NCBI RefSeq assembly: GCF_000020125.1
Contig: NC_010681.1
Coordinates: 4,154,001-4,218,000 of the forward strand
Direction: 5' to 3'
Length of the DNA: 64,000 bases
Source: Paraburkholderia phytofirmans PsJN
Lineage (GTDB): Bacteria; Pseudomonadota; Gammaproteobacteria; Burkholderiales; Burkholderiaceae
Numbering within the stretch: position 1 is the stretch's first letter; each line of letters begins with the position of its first letter. Both the position numbers and the translations under genes were made by a program. The notes beneath the pieces were generated by a model. It was not told the origin of the DNA. It worked only from the letters and a program-made list of their open reading frames with translations, and made no database searches. Below are positions 54,324 to 63,666 of the stretch, one piece after another.

Positions 54324-54455
54324 CGTGAGCGCGGTTCGATGCGGTGGACAGGAAGCGCTACGCGCATCCAGCCCTCCGATTGAAGTCTCCGAGCCTGGCG
54401 GGCGGCCGGCGAATAGCTGATTCGCGGTACCCGTCGCAACGCTCCTCGAAGACGA
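54324..54455 (-). promoter_or_regulatory. SAH riboswitch upstream of ahcY
   Basis: On the minus strand, TTCGAGGAGCGTTGCGAC is followed by a variable hairpin, then CCAGGCTCGGAGA, another variable hairpin, then AACCGCGCTCACG. These are the conserved blocks, in order, of the S-adenosylhomocysteine riboswitch (Rfam SAH_riboswitch). GCGTTG-CGCTCACG pairing gives the pseudoknot. A TACAAT -10 box lies just upstream (54462-54467 on the plus strand, reversed). SAH binding turns expression on. The 34 bases between the aptamer and the AUG carry the ribosome site. Confidence 0.9.
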
Positions 54456-54579
54456 ACGGCGATTGTAGCAAAACGAGATGGCTTCGGGGCACGGATCGGG
54501 TTTTCAGGCGATGCGGATTTCTTGCGCTTCGTGCCTTCGCGCAGCCGCTGTGATGGACGCCTTGCAGGCGTCGCACGGC

Positions 54580-55356
54580 CTAGGACGCGGTGGCCTCGGC
54601 CGTCAAATTCGCCGCGCGCAATTGTGCGATGCCGGTGCGCGCGGTGTCGAGAAACTGCCTCGACACGCGGAACGCTTCGGCGACATCGGCGGGATCCGGA
54701 ATCTGCAGTCCGAGTGCAACGCGGAAGTAGCGTTCGGCGTGAATGCCCGTGTGGTAATGCATGCGCACGCGCTTCGCATCACTGAGCCGCGGGTTGCCGA
54801 AGATATCGCGCAGCGCCCACGAAAACGCGCCGTCTTCGCCGCCGATACGGCGAAACGCGTCGTCCATCGGAAAGCCGCCGAGCGCGAGATAAGCCGCCCG
54901 GCGAATGAACAGGCCGCTGGGCACCGTATTGCTGAGCGTTGCAGCATGCGTGGCGAAGTCAGGGTGAGCCGTGAGCTCGCGCGGAAAATCCGCGTACTCG
55001 ACGTCGAGCCGCACGGACACTTCCTTCGGGTTTCGCGCGAGGAATGCGCTCGCGGCGGCGAGGGCGCCGGGCAGATATTCGTCGTCGGCGTCGAGGAAGG
55101 CGATCAGGTCGTGCGACGCATGCATCGCGCCCCAGTTGCGCGCTCGCGCCGCGCCGCCGTTGTACGGCATCCGCAGCAGACCCACGCGCGCGTCGAGGCG
55201 GCCGCATTCGGCCACGATGTCCGCGGAGGCATCGATCGAGCCGTCGTCCACCACGACGATCTGCGTGGCTTCAGGCTGGATCCGGCAACTTTGCAGAGCG
55301 CGCGCGAGCGTCGCCGCGCCGTTGTAGCAGGGAATGATGATGGAAATGGGTGTCAT
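54580..55356 (-). CDS. family 2 glycosyltransferase
   Basis: 258 residues from ATG 55356; the frame is open to 55467. GT-A fold: MTPISIIIPCYNGAATLARA, IVVVDDGSIDASADIVAECG, and the metal motif LIAFLDADDEYLPGAL (DxD). Acceptor and sugar unknown. The rest of the C-terminal part (GGFPMDDAFRRIGGEDGAFS) is usual for GT2 enzymes of surface polysaccharide or antigen modification. It is isolated, between the ahcY riboswitch and a divergent LysR gene, 174 bases between starts. Confidence 0.92.
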   Translation of the reverse strand: MTPISIIIPCYNGAATLARALQSCRIQPEATQIVVVDDGSIDASADIVAECGRLDARVGLLRMPYNGGAARARNWGAMHASHDLIAFLDADDEYLPGALAAASAFLARNPKEVSVRLDVEYADFPRELTAHPDFATHAATLSNTVPSGLFIRRAAYLALGGFPMDDAFRRIGGEDGAFSWALRDIFGNPRLSDAKRVRMHYHTGIHAERYFRVALGLQIPDPADVAEAFRVSRQFLDTARTGIAQLRAANLTAEATAS

Positions 55357-55530
55357 GATGACCGAGCGTAATGGACGGCTAGGCGGTGAAAATCCCTTGA
55401 TGTTATTCCGCTTGCCGCCGGGCGCATCTTGAAATGACCGCGACGTCTCTGGATCGGCACTCTGCAATATAAATATATTGACTTACAATCCACCGGATCA
55501 TTCCAATTTGGAATTCTGGAGCCTGAGATC

Positions 55531-56493
55531 GTGGAACTACGTGCGCTGCGGTATTTCGTCGAAGTGGTGCGTCAGCAGAGTTTCACCGTCGCGGCCGAGC
55601 AGATGTTCGTCACGCAGCCGACCATCAGCAAAATGGTCAAGTCGCTGGAAGACGAAATCGGCTCTCCGCTGCTGCTGCGCGACGGGCGCCAGATGGTGCT
55701 GACCGATGCCGGCCGGATCGTCTACCAACGCGGCCAGGACGTGCTGGCCGCGCACGCGCAATTGCAGGCGGAACTGAACGATCTCGACACGCTCGGCCGC
55801 GGTCAACTCACCATTGGGATTCCGCCCATGGGCGGCTCGCTCTTCACGCCGGCCATCGCCGCGTTCCGCCAGCGCTATCCGAAAATCGAACTCAAGCTGT
55901 TCGAGCAGGGCTCACGTGCCATCGAGACGGCGCTGATCAACGGCGAACTGGAATTAGGCGGCGTGCTGCAGCCGGTCGACCCGGAAAATATCGATGTGCT
56001 GCCCATGACGCGTCAGTTGCTGTGGCTCGTCGCGCGCACGGGCTCGAGTTGGGACGATCTGCACGAGGTGCCGCTCGCACAACTCGCCAACGAGCCGTTC
56101 GTCTTCTACGGCGAAAGTCTCGCTCTTAATGATGTCGTCCTGAACGCGTGCCGCACCGCCGGCTTTGCGCCGACCATCGTCGGGCGCAGCGGGCATTGGG
56201 ATTTCATGGCGGCGCTGGTGCTAGCCGGTGTCGGCATCGCCCTGTTACCGGCGCCGTATTGCCGGCGGCTCGACCCTGCGCAGTTCACCTGCCGGCCGGT
56301 GGTGGAACCGGAGATTCCGTGGGAAATGGCGATCGGCTGGCGCCGCAATGGTTATCTGTCGCACGCCGCGCGCGCCTGGCTCGAAGTCGCGCGCGAGGCG
56401 CTGCCGGGCCAGGCCGCCGACGATTTCATGCTCGGGCCGGGCATCGGCGTGACGGGTATCACGACACCGTTTCCGGCGCGGCCCGCCGAATAA
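55531..56493 (+). CDS. LysR family transcriptional regulator
   Basis: 320 residues from GTG 55531. Winged helix MELRALRYFVEVVRQQSFTV with recognition region VTQPTISKMVKSLEDEIGSP; effector domain LTIGIPPMGGSLFTPAIAAF, like CidR/CynR-type regulators. The target may be the divergent GT2 gene or a distant locus; no clear T-N11-A palindrome was picked out. It converges with the OmpA-family gene on the other strand. Confidence 0.93.
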   Translation: MELRALRYFVEVVRQQSFTVAAEQMFVTQPTISKMVKSLEDEIGSPLLLRDGRQMVLTDAGRIVYQRGQDVLAAHAQLQAELNDLDTLGRGQLTIGIPPMGGSLFTPAIAAFRQRYPKIELKLFEQGSRAIETALINGELELGGVLQPVDPENIDVLPMTRQLLWLVARTGSSWDDLHEVPLAQLANEPFVFYGESLALNDVVLNACRTAGFAPTIVGRSGHWDFMAALVLAGVGIALLPAPYCRRLDPAQFTCRPVVEPEIPWEMAIGWRRNGYLSHAARAWLEVAREALPGQAADDFMLGPGIGVTGITTPFPARPAE

Positions 56494-56497
56494 AGCA

Positions 56498-56525
56498 ATG
56501 CCGCCCGGCGCAAACCGGGCGGCAT
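56498..56525. terminator. hairpin between convergent lysR and ompA-like genes
   Basis: Perfect 11-base stem ATGCCGCCCGG / CCGGGCGGCAT with a six-base loop. T-runs are poor on both sides, so it may be a processing or stabilising hairpin shared by both transcripts. Confidence 0.6.
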
Positions 56526-56552
56526 GTCTTACGCGCTGATTCCAGCCCGCAG

Positions 56553-58307
56553 TTACTGCTGCGCGACGAACTCGATGCGGCGATTGGCAAAGCGCCCGCT
56601 CGCCGTGTCGTTGCTCGCCACCGGACGCGCCTGACCATAGCCTTGCGCCAGCAGCGAATCGGCCGGCACGCCGGTCTTGACGAGGTAGGCGCGCACCGCA
56701 TTGGCACGTTGCTTCGACAATTGCAGATTCGCCTGTTCGCCGCCGACGTTGTCCGAATAGCCCGCCACTTCCAGCCGCGCCGTCTTGCCGTTGCCCGCGC
56801 AGGCGTTCAGCACACGCGCCGATTGCTTCAGATCATCCACAGCCGAAGCCGGCACATGCGCGCTGGCGCTCGCGAAGTTGATCACTTGCAGATTCAGCAC
56901 TTTGACCACGTCCGCTGCCGCGCACGAGCTATCCGGCGCGAGCAGGTTCTTGATCGCGCTGCGGAAGTTCTCGTTGGCATCGGCGACGGCGTGCGCGACG
57001 TCGAACGAACCGATCTGATACGACGTGCCGAGCAGCGACTTCAGCTTGTCGAGCCAGCCGAGCTTCTTGTCCGCGGCAGTGCCGCTCAGTTCGATGTGCG
57101 TACCGGCCACTTTCACTTCCGCGCCGGGCAGCGACAGCAGCGGCAACAGGCTGTCGAAATGAGCCAGCCAGTCGGCCGGTTTCGTGGCCGGGTCCACCGT
57201 GATATTCGGCACGAAGTTATATTGACCGAGGCGTTTTGTCAGCTCGTCCATCAGTTGCGTCTTTTCGGCTTCGCTGCCGACGGTGGCCGTCAGCGTCGGT
57301 TTGCCGGCGGCGTCGACGGTAAAGCTGAACTGGCTGTCTTGAGTCGGCACGATCGCGGCGGCCGGCTGCTGGGCGTCGCTAGCCGAACTGGCGGGCGTCG
57401 CGGCGCTGGCGGCAGGTGCCGATGCTGCCGCGTCGCTGGCGGTTACCACAGCGGCCGAAGCCTGAACCGGCGCCAAAGGTGGTTGCGCGGTAACCGGCAC
57501 GTCGGCACTGTTGTGCGCGCCGACGCGGCCGGCGCTCTGCTCACCCTGGCAGCCGCGCAAAAACAGAAACGCCAGCACCGCAGCGATTGCCGCAAGCAGC
57601 CACCACAGCCACGTGTGCGAGCGGCGCTCTTCGCGCACCACGGCGTCCACGGGCACCTGGATGCTCGGCGACGCGTCGGCCGCCGGCTTGGCCGCGGGTG
57701 TCGGATGATCGATGTGCGACGAAACAGCCTTCAATTGCGCCAGTATGTTGCCGGCAAACGCGCCGACGCCGCCCAGACCGAGTGCGGCCATCAGGCGATC
57801 GTTAAGAAAAGGCGCAATGACCGGCAGTTGATGGCCCAGCAGCGTGGGCAATTGCCCGGCGTTGCCCCGACCTTCGAGACAATGCCGTTTCAGCAAGCCG
57901 AGCAGCGTTGCCCCGACGATGCCCGTCATGGCATGCGTGGCGTGCGCCGGCACGCCGGTTTGCGAGGCGACCTCGTCGCTCAACACGTCGACGCGGCGGT
58001 CCAGCGTTCGTTCGAGCAACTGCCGCCCGGCCATTTCGAGTTGGCTCAAGCCAGTCGTGCTGCCGATCAGGCGCGGCAGCTGTTCGGCGATATGGCCGTT
58101 CACTTCCGGCGAGAGGATCGTGGCGAAAAGCGAACGCGCACCGTCGAGCGTCGCGCCCTTTTGCATCAGACCGGCAACGAGCGCCGGCGCCGCGACGGCC
58201 AGCACCTTTTGAGTCGCGTCCGCCGGCAGCCCGAAGCGCCCCGCTAGCTGCCGCACCACACCGTCCGTCATGGCGGACTGAATCAGTTGAATTGCGTTGA
58301 TGCTCAT
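56553..58307 (-). CDS. DUF937-OmpA envelope protein
   Basis: 584 residues from ATG 58307. Three parts: an N-terminal DUF937-like helical domain (about 1-190, LIQSAMTDGVVRQLAGRFGL); a single transmembrane helix near residue 220 (WLWWLLAAIAAVLAFLFLRG); and, after an Ala-rich linker, two BON-like segments and a C-terminal OmpA peptidoglycan-binding domain (LEVAGYSDNVGGEQANLQLS, LSKQRANAVRAYLVK, ANRRIEFVAQQ). The N-part would be cytoplasmic and the OmpA domain periplasmic, bound to peptidoglycan. The layout resembles the mycobacterial ArfA/OmpATb BON-OmpA arrangement in part. Function unknown. Confidence 0.85.
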   Translation of the reverse strand: MSINAIQLIQSAMTDGVVRQLAGRFGLPADATQKVLAVAAPALVAGLMQKGATLDGARSLFATILSPEVNGHIAEQLPRLIGSTTGLSQLEMAGRQLLERTLDRRVDVLSDEVASQTGVPAHATHAMTGIVGATLLGLLKRHCLEGRGNAGQLPTLLGHQLPVIAPFLNDRLMAALGLGGVGAFAGNILAQLKAVSSHIDHPTPAAKPAADASPSIQVPVDAVVREERRSHTWLWWLLAAIAAVLAFLFLRGCQGEQSAGRVGAHNSADVPVTAQPPLAPVQASAAVVTASDAAASAPAASAATPASSASDAQQPAAAIVPTQDSQFSFTVDAAGKPTLTATVGSEAEKTQLMDELTKRLGQYNFVPNITVDPATKPADWLAHFDSLLPLLSLPGAEVKVAGTHIELSGTAADKKLGWLDKLKSLLGTSYQIGSFDVAHAVADANENFRSAIKNLLAPDSSCAAADVVKVLNLQVINFASASAHVPASAVDDLKQSARVLNACAGNGKTARLEVAGYSDNVGGEQANLQLSKQRANAVRAYLVKTGVPADSLLAQGYGQARPVASNDTASGRFANRRIEFVAQQ

Positions 58308-58479
58308 CGCTTCGCTTCCTCGAGTTCCCGAACGCGCCACCTAGCACGCTCCCTTTTGCGGCGCGATTATAGGTTTCGGGAAATCTCATAAACGAAACGG
58401 CACAATTTATGACGAATTGGCAGACGTTCGCTCAAGTTGTCTCATATTTAGCGGCAAAATCTGACATGTCGCTGAAGGC

Positions 58480-60138
58480 TCAGGCAGTATCCGCCGCCAT
58501 GCCCGCTCTGCTGGTCGACGCGATCTTCAGCTCCGTTTGCGATGCGCGACGGGCCGCCGCGATCAGATCGGCCGCGCGCTCGCCGATCATCACCGTCGGC
58601 GAATTGGTGTTGCCGCCGATCAGCGTCGGCATCACCGAGGCGTCGACGATCCGCAGCCCCGTTACGCCTCGCACCCGCAACTGCGGATCGACCACGGAGC
58701 GCGCGTCGCCGCCCATCCGGCACGTAGCCACCGGGTGATAGATCGTGTCGGCATGCTCGACGATCGTGCGGCGCAACTCCGCGTCCGACTGGCCAGAATG
58801 GGTGTACAGCTCGCTGCCGCCATGCAGCGCGAGTGAGGGCGCATCGAGAATGCGCCGCGCCATTCGCGCGCCGTCCACCAGCAGATCGAGATCGCGCGGG
58901 TCGCTGAAGAAACGCGGATCGATCACCGGCGCGGTTCGCGCATCGGCGCTCGCGAGAGTCACGGTGCCGCGACTGTGCGGCCGCAACACGCACACGTGCA
59001 GCGAATAGCCGTGGCCCCAATGCATATGACGGTTGTGATCGTCGACGATGGCCGCGCAAAAATGCAATTGCAGATCCGGCCGGTCGAGCGTCGGCTTGCT
59101 CTTCAGAAAACCGCCCGCCTCGGCGACATTGCTCGACAGCATGCCCCGCCCATGACGCATGAACGTGACGAACTGCGGCAACATCCGCGCAATGCCGCGA
59201 ATCGAAAAGCCGGTCGGCTCGATCGACGAAACCCGCTTGTTGATCGTGAAATCGACGTGGTCGATCAGGTTCTGGCCGACCTCCGGCGCGTCGTGCAGCA
59301 CCGCAATGCCGAGCGACTGCAGATGCGCCGCCGGTCCGATACCCGAGCACATCAGCAGTTGCGGCGAATTGAACGCGCCCGCGGCAAGCACCACCTCCGC
59401 GCGCGCTTCGAGCGTTTCCGTGCGGCCGCCGCGCACGATCTCCACGCCGCTCGCGCGCTTGCCGTTGAAGGCGACGCGCAGCACGGTCGCGTCGGCGATC
59501 GTATGCAGGTTGGGACGCGCGCGGTCGTAGATATAGGCGCGTGCCACGCTGCAGCGACGTCCGTCGCGCTGCGTCACCTGGTAGAAACCGATCCCTTCCT
59601 GATCCGCGCCGTTGAAGTCGCTATTCGGTTTGTAGCCGGCTTCTATCGCTGCCTGCACGAAGCGCCGTGAAAACGGATTCTGATAGCGCAGATCGGAGAC
59701 AGTGAGCGGGCCGCTGTCGCCATGCCACGCGTCGGCGCCGCGCTGGTTGCCTTCGGTACGGCGGAAATACGGCAGCACCTCCGTCCACGACCAGCCTTCG
59801 CAACCCAGTTCCGCCCATTCGTCGTAATCGAGCGGATGGCCGCGCGTGTAGATCATCGCGTTGATCGCACTCGATCCGCCGAAGCCGCGCCCGCGCGGCT
59901 GATACCCTTGCCGTCCGCCGAGCCCCGGCTGCGGCGTGGTCAGATAACCGTAATTGGTCTTGAGTTTGTGCGGCACCACGGCCGCCACGCCAACCGGCAT
60001 GTTGACGAACAGATTGCGGTCCGTGTGCGGGCCGGCTTCGATCAGCGCGATCGTCGCGTCCGGGCAGCTATCCGCGAGACGGCTCGCCAGCGCGCAACCG
60101 CCCGAGCCTGCACCGACGATGATGTAATCGTATTGCAT
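58480..60138 (-). CDS. GMC family oxidoreductase (choline dehydrogenase-like)
   Basis: 552 residues. FAD-binding start YIIVGAGSGGCALASRLADS, GMC signature 1 GRGFGGSSAINAMIYTRGHP, signature 2 GAFNSPQLLMCSGIGPAAHL and the C-terminal active site DTIYHPVATCRMG followed by NTNSPTVMIGERAADLI with the catalytic His/Asn pair. It oxidises an alcohol to an aldehyde. The acyl-CoA dehydrogenase and aldehyde dehydrogenase genes lie divergently next to it, so a shared alcohol-to-acid pathway is plausible. Confidence 0.93.
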   Translation of the reverse strand: MQYDYIIVGAGSGGCALASRLADSCPDATIALIEAGPHTDRNLFVNMPVGVAAVVPHKLKTNYGYLTTPQPGLGGRQGYQPRGRGFGGSSAINAMIYTRGHPLDYDEWAELGCEGWSWTEVLPYFRRTEGNQRGADAWHGDSGPLTVSDLRYQNPFSRRFVQAAIEAGYKPNSDFNGADQEGIGFYQVTQRDGRRCSVARAYIYDRARPNLHTIADATVLRVAFNGKRASGVEIVRGGRTETLEARAEVVLAAGAFNSPQLLMCSGIGPAAHLQSLGIAVLHDAPEVGQNLIDHVDFTINKRVSSIEPTGFSIRGIARMLPQFVTFMRHGRGMLSSNVAEAGGFLKSKPTLDRPDLQLHFCAAIVDDHNRHMHWGHGYSLHVCVLRPHSRGTVTLASADARTAPVIDPRFFSDPRDLDLLVDGARMARRILDAPSLALHGGSELYTHSGQSDAELRRTIVEHADTIYHPVATCRMGGDARSVVDPQLRVRGVTGLRIVDASVMPTLIGGNTNSPTVMIGERAADLIAAARRASQTELKIASTSRAGMAADTA

Positions 60139-60446
60139 CCGCTCCTCCTGATGGGCCGCGTTGCTCGCGAACCCTTATGTCGTGCACACTTGTCTACGTG
60201 TGTTTCCCCGGCATTGTAGGGAGCGTTCGGATGGCGCGGCGGCTTCGCGCCAGAGCGATTCCTCTAAACGGAACGGCCGCCGCGCCCCTATGATGAAAGA
60301 CGCGCTAACGCCCGCCTGGCGGCTGCGCGCGGCATTCAAACACGCCGTTGCACACGCCGTCCTTTCGACGCGCGGCATGACACGCGGCGATCAAACAGCG
60401 CATTGCCGGGCTGCATCGGCGAGCATGCGTTGAACGGAGACAGCAG
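60139..60446. other. 308-base divergent promoter region, nothing else seen
   Basis: Between the GMC oxidoreductase and the acyl-CoA dehydrogenase starts. Short frames are not protein-like. No clear operator palindrome or RNA gene was found; the last 12 bases hold the ribosome site of the acyl-CoA dehydrogenase (AACGGAGACAGCAG). Confidence 0.4.
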
Positions 60447-62132
60447 ATGGAACGGCACAGCTTCGGCCAGACTCACGAGGTGACCAATCAGGTTCCGCCG
60501 CTCGCGGACTACAACCTGTTTTCCAGCGACGCCGCGTTGTCCGCCGCCCTCGAACGCGACGGCGCCGGGTGGCATCGCGGTGCATTGGTGCGGCACGGCG
60601 CGGCGCTCACCACGCCCGAAACGCTGGCGCTCGCCGAGCTGGCCAACCGTCACGAGCCCGAACTTGTCACGCATAGTCCGCGCGGCGAGCGCATCGACGC
60701 GCTGGAGTTTCATCCTTCGTGGCACGCACTGCTCTCGCTGCTGCGCCGCGAAGGCCTGCACGCGCTGCCGTTTTCCGATCCACAACGCGGCGCGATGGTG
60801 GCGCGCTGCGCCGGTTACTTCCTGCATGCGCAAATCGAATCCGGCTCGCTCTGCCCGTTGACCATGACCTTCGCGAGCATCCCCGTGCTGCAACGCGAAC
60901 CCGCGCTATTCGCGACGTTGCGCGACAAGCTCTACGCGCGCGAGCACGATTCGCGCGATTTGCCGCTCAAGCAGAAAACTTCGGCGATGATCGGCATGGG
61001 CATGACCGAAAAACAGGGCGGCTCGGACGTGCGCAGCAATCAGACCCGCGCCTACTCCACCGCCGGCAGCGGCCGTGGCGCCGCCTACCGGCTCGTCGGT
61101 CACAAATGGTTTTTCTCCGCGCCGCAGTGCGACGCGCATCTGGTACTCGGCCGCACCGACGAACACGAAGGCCTTTCGTGCTTCTACGTGCCGCGCTTCG
61201 CGCCGGACGGCCGCAAGAACAACGTGCAGATCCAGCGCCTGAAAGACAAGCTCGGCAACCGCTCGAATGCGAGCAGCGAAGTCGAATTCCTCGATGCGTT
61301 CGGCATCATGATCGGCGACGAAGGACGCGGCGTGCCGACCATCATCGAAATGGCGAATTACACGCGGCTCGATTGCGTGATCGGCAGCGCGGCGCTGATG
61401 CGTGCGGCGCTCGTGCAGGCAATTCACCACGCGCGTCATCGCAGCGCGTTCGGCCGGCATCTCGCCGATCAGCCGCTCATGCGCAACGTGCTCGCCGATC
61501 TGGCTTTGGAATCGGAAGCGGCGACGGTGCTGTTCATGCGTCTCGCGCGCGCTTTCGAAGAGTCGACCGACGCCGCCTCCACCTCGCTGGCCGAGCGCGC
61601 GTGGCGCCGCATCGTCACGCCCGCGGCAAAGTACTGGGTCTGCAAGCGCGCGCTGGAATTCACCGGCGAAGCGATGGAGGTCTGGGGCGGCAACGGCTAC
61701 GTCGAAACCGGTCCGATGGCGCGCTTCTACCGCGAAGCGCCGGTGAATTCGATCTGGGAAGGTTCCGGCAACGTCATGTGCCTCGACGTGCTGCGCGCGA
61801 TGGAGCGCGAGCCGGAAGCGGCGCAAGCATTGTTCGCCGCGTGGCATGCGGATGCGCAAGCGCATCCGGCGTTGAGCGCCGCACTCGGCAAACTCGCCGC
61901 CACGCTCAACGGACCGGCCGAGCATCGCGAAGCTTCAGCGCGGCGGATCGCGCAGCAAGTCGTGCTGATCGCGCAGGCCACCTTGCTGCTCAAACACGCG
62001 CCAGCGGAAGTGGCCGAGGCGTTCGTTGCCACGCGTCTCGCCGAAGGTTGCGGCGAAAGCGGCCGTGTATATGGCACGCTGCCGGCCACGTTTGATCACG
62101 CGGCGATCATCGAAAGAGCGTTTCCTGTCTGA
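60447..62132 (+). CDS. AidB-like acyl-CoA dehydrogenase
   Basis: 561 residues, longer than ordinary acyl-CoA dehydrogenases (about 390), as in AidB. Blocks GMGMTEKQGGSDVRSNQTRA, YRLVGHKWFFSAPQCDAHLV, SCFYVPRFAPDGRKNNVQIQ, RLKDKLGNRSNASSEVEFLD and MEVWGGNGYVETGPMARFYR are characteristic. AidB binds FAD and DNA and has weak isovaleryl-CoA dehydrogenase activity; it is induced by alkylation damage in enteric bacteria. Whether this one acts in metabolism or protection is open. An aldehyde dehydrogenase gene follows 112 bases later. Confidence 0.92.
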   Translation: MERHSFGQTHEVTNQVPPLADYNLFSSDAALSAALERDGAGWHRGALVRHGAALTTPETLALAELANRHEPELVTHSPRGERIDALEFHPSWHALLSLLRREGLHALPFSDPQRGAMVARCAGYFLHAQIESGSLCPLTMTFASIPVLQREPALFATLRDKLYAREHDSRDLPLKQKTSAMIGMGMTEKQGGSDVRSNQTRAYSTAGSGRGAAYRLVGHKWFFSAPQCDAHLVLGRTDEHEGLSCFYVPRFAPDGRKNNVQIQRLKDKLGNRSNASSEVEFLDAFGIMIGDEGRGVPTIIEMANYTRLDCVIGSAALMRAALVQAIHHARHRSAFGRHLADQPLMRNVLADLALESEAATVLFMRLARAFEESTDAASTSLAERAWRRIVTPAAKYWVCKRALEFTGEAMEVWGGNGYVETGPMARFYREAPVNSIWEGSGNVMCLDVLRAMEREPEAAQALFAAWHADAQAHPALSAALGKLAATLNGPAEHREASARRIAQQVVLIAQATLLLKHAPAEVAEAFVATRLAEGCGESGRVYGTLPATFDHAAIIERAFPV

Positions 62133-62244
62133 CGTTCGGCACGCACGCTTCAATCAAGCCGGGAAGCTACGGAAAAGCAGCGCAAGCAAATCCAAAAAAA
62201 GCGCGACTCGACGCGCAACGCAATCCATCAGGGAGTGGACACAC

Positions 62245-63663
62245 ATGAAGAACGATCTGCCGGAAGTCGCCGCGCTCGAAGCGCTGCTGCGCGAGCAGCG
62301 CCACGCCTATTTACGCGCGCCGTATCCGTCGTGGGACGCACGCGCCGCGCATCTGAAAGCGCTGCGCAAAGTCATGCTCGACAATCGCGACGCACTTGCC
62401 GATGCGATGAACGCCGACTTCGGCAATCGTGCGAAACAGGAAGTGCTGCTCGCGGAATTCCTGCTGGTGAAGGAGGAAATCGACGGCGCGCTACGGCATG
62501 GCAAGCGCTGGATGAAATCACAACGCCGCAGCACCAACAAATGGCTGCTGCCGGCGCGCGCGAAAGTCGTGCCGCAGCCGCTCGGCGTGGTCGGCATCAT
62601 CGTGCCGTGGAATTATCCGGTGTTGCTCGCCGTCAGTCCGCTCGTCAGCGCGTTGACCGCCGGCAATCGCGCGATCGTCAAAATGTCCGAATTGACGCCG
62701 CGCACTTCGGCGCTATTCGAGCAGTTGATCGGCCAGACCTTCGCGCGCGATCACGTCGCGGTGGTGAACGGCGACGCCGCGCTCGCCGCCGCCTTCAGCG
62801 CGCAGCCCTTCGATCACTTGCTGTTCACGGGTTCGACCAAGGTCGGTCACGAAGTGATGCGCGCCGCCGCCGAGCATCTGACGCCGGTCACGCTCGAACT
62901 GGGCGGCAAGTCGCCGGCCATCATCGGCGCGCATGCGCGTTTCGACAACGCGGTGGACAACCTCATCGCCGGCAAGACGCTCAACGCGGGGCAAACCTGT
63001 GTCGCGCCCGATTACGTGCTGGTGCCGCGCGGCAAGGAGCAGGCGTTCGTCGAACGGGCGCGCGCGCGGATGGCGAAGATGTATCCGAATTTCGCCAATA
63101 ACCCGGATTACACCTCGATCATTTCGACGCGCCACTTCGCGCGGCTGGAGCGTCTCGCCGACGAAGCCCAGGCCGCCGGCGCTCAATTGCACGCACTCAC
63201 CGACAGTTCGCCCGATGCAGCGAGCCGCCGCTTTCCGCTGATCGCCGTCACCAACGCGCCGGACGAATGCGCGCTGATGCAGGAGGAGATTTTCGGGCCG
63301 CTGCTGCCAATCGTGTCCTACGACACGCTCGACGACGGGATCGCGTGGATCAACGCCCGGCCGCGTCCTCTCGCGCTCTATCTCTACGCCGACGACACCG
63401 CCACCATCGAGCGCGTGACGCACGAAACCATCGCCGGCGGCATGGCGATCAACGAAACGCTGATGCATCTGGCGTGCGAGAGCCTGCCGTTTGGCGGAGT
63501 CGGCGCGAGCGGAATGGGTGCGTATCACGGCTACGAAGGCTTCGTGACGTTCTCGAAGATGAAGCCGGTGTTGACGCAGGCGCGTCTGAACGCGCGCGGC
63601 TGGATTTCGCCGCCGTACGGCAAACGGGTCGACGCGCTGCTGAAACTGATGATGCGGTTCTGA
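62245..63663 (+). CDS. aldehyde dehydrogenase, coniferyl-aldehyde type
   Basis: 472 residues from ATG 62245 with GGGAG upstream; the frame is open earlier but overlaps the previous gene. Blocks: PLGVVGIIVPWNYPVLLAVS, the Glu motif LTPVTLELGGKSPAIIGAHA, catalytic Cys NAGQTCVAPDYVLVPRGKEQ, and ALMQEEIFGPLLPIVSYDTL. The short C-terminus, PFGGVGASGMGAYHGYEGF and the absence of a long extension fit the coniferyl aldehyde (CalB) group of class 3 enzymes. It oxidises an aldehyde to an acid with NAD(P). Confidence 0.93.
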   Translation: MKNDLPEVAALEALLREQRHAYLRAPYPSWDARAAHLKALRKVMLDNRDALADAMNADFGNRAKQEVLLAEFLLVKEEIDGALRHGKRWMKSQRRSTNKWLLPARAKVVPQPLGVVGIIVPWNYPVLLAVSPLVSALTAGNRAIVKMSELTPRTSALFEQLIGQTFARDHVAVVNGDAALAAAFSAQPFDHLLFTGSTKVGHEVMRAAAEHLTPVTLELGGKSPAIIGAHARFDNAVDNLIAGKTLNAGQTCVAPDYVLVPRGKEQAFVERARARMAKMYPNFANNPDYTSIISTRHFARLERLADEAQAAGAQLHALTDSSPDAASRRFPLIAVTNAPDECALMQEEIFGPLLPIVSYDTLDDGIAWINARPRPLALYLYADDTATIERVTHETIAGGMAINETLMHLACESLPFGGVGASGMGAYHGYEGFVTFSKMKPVLTQARLNARGWISPPYGKRVDALLKLMMRF

Positions 63664-63666
63664 CGC

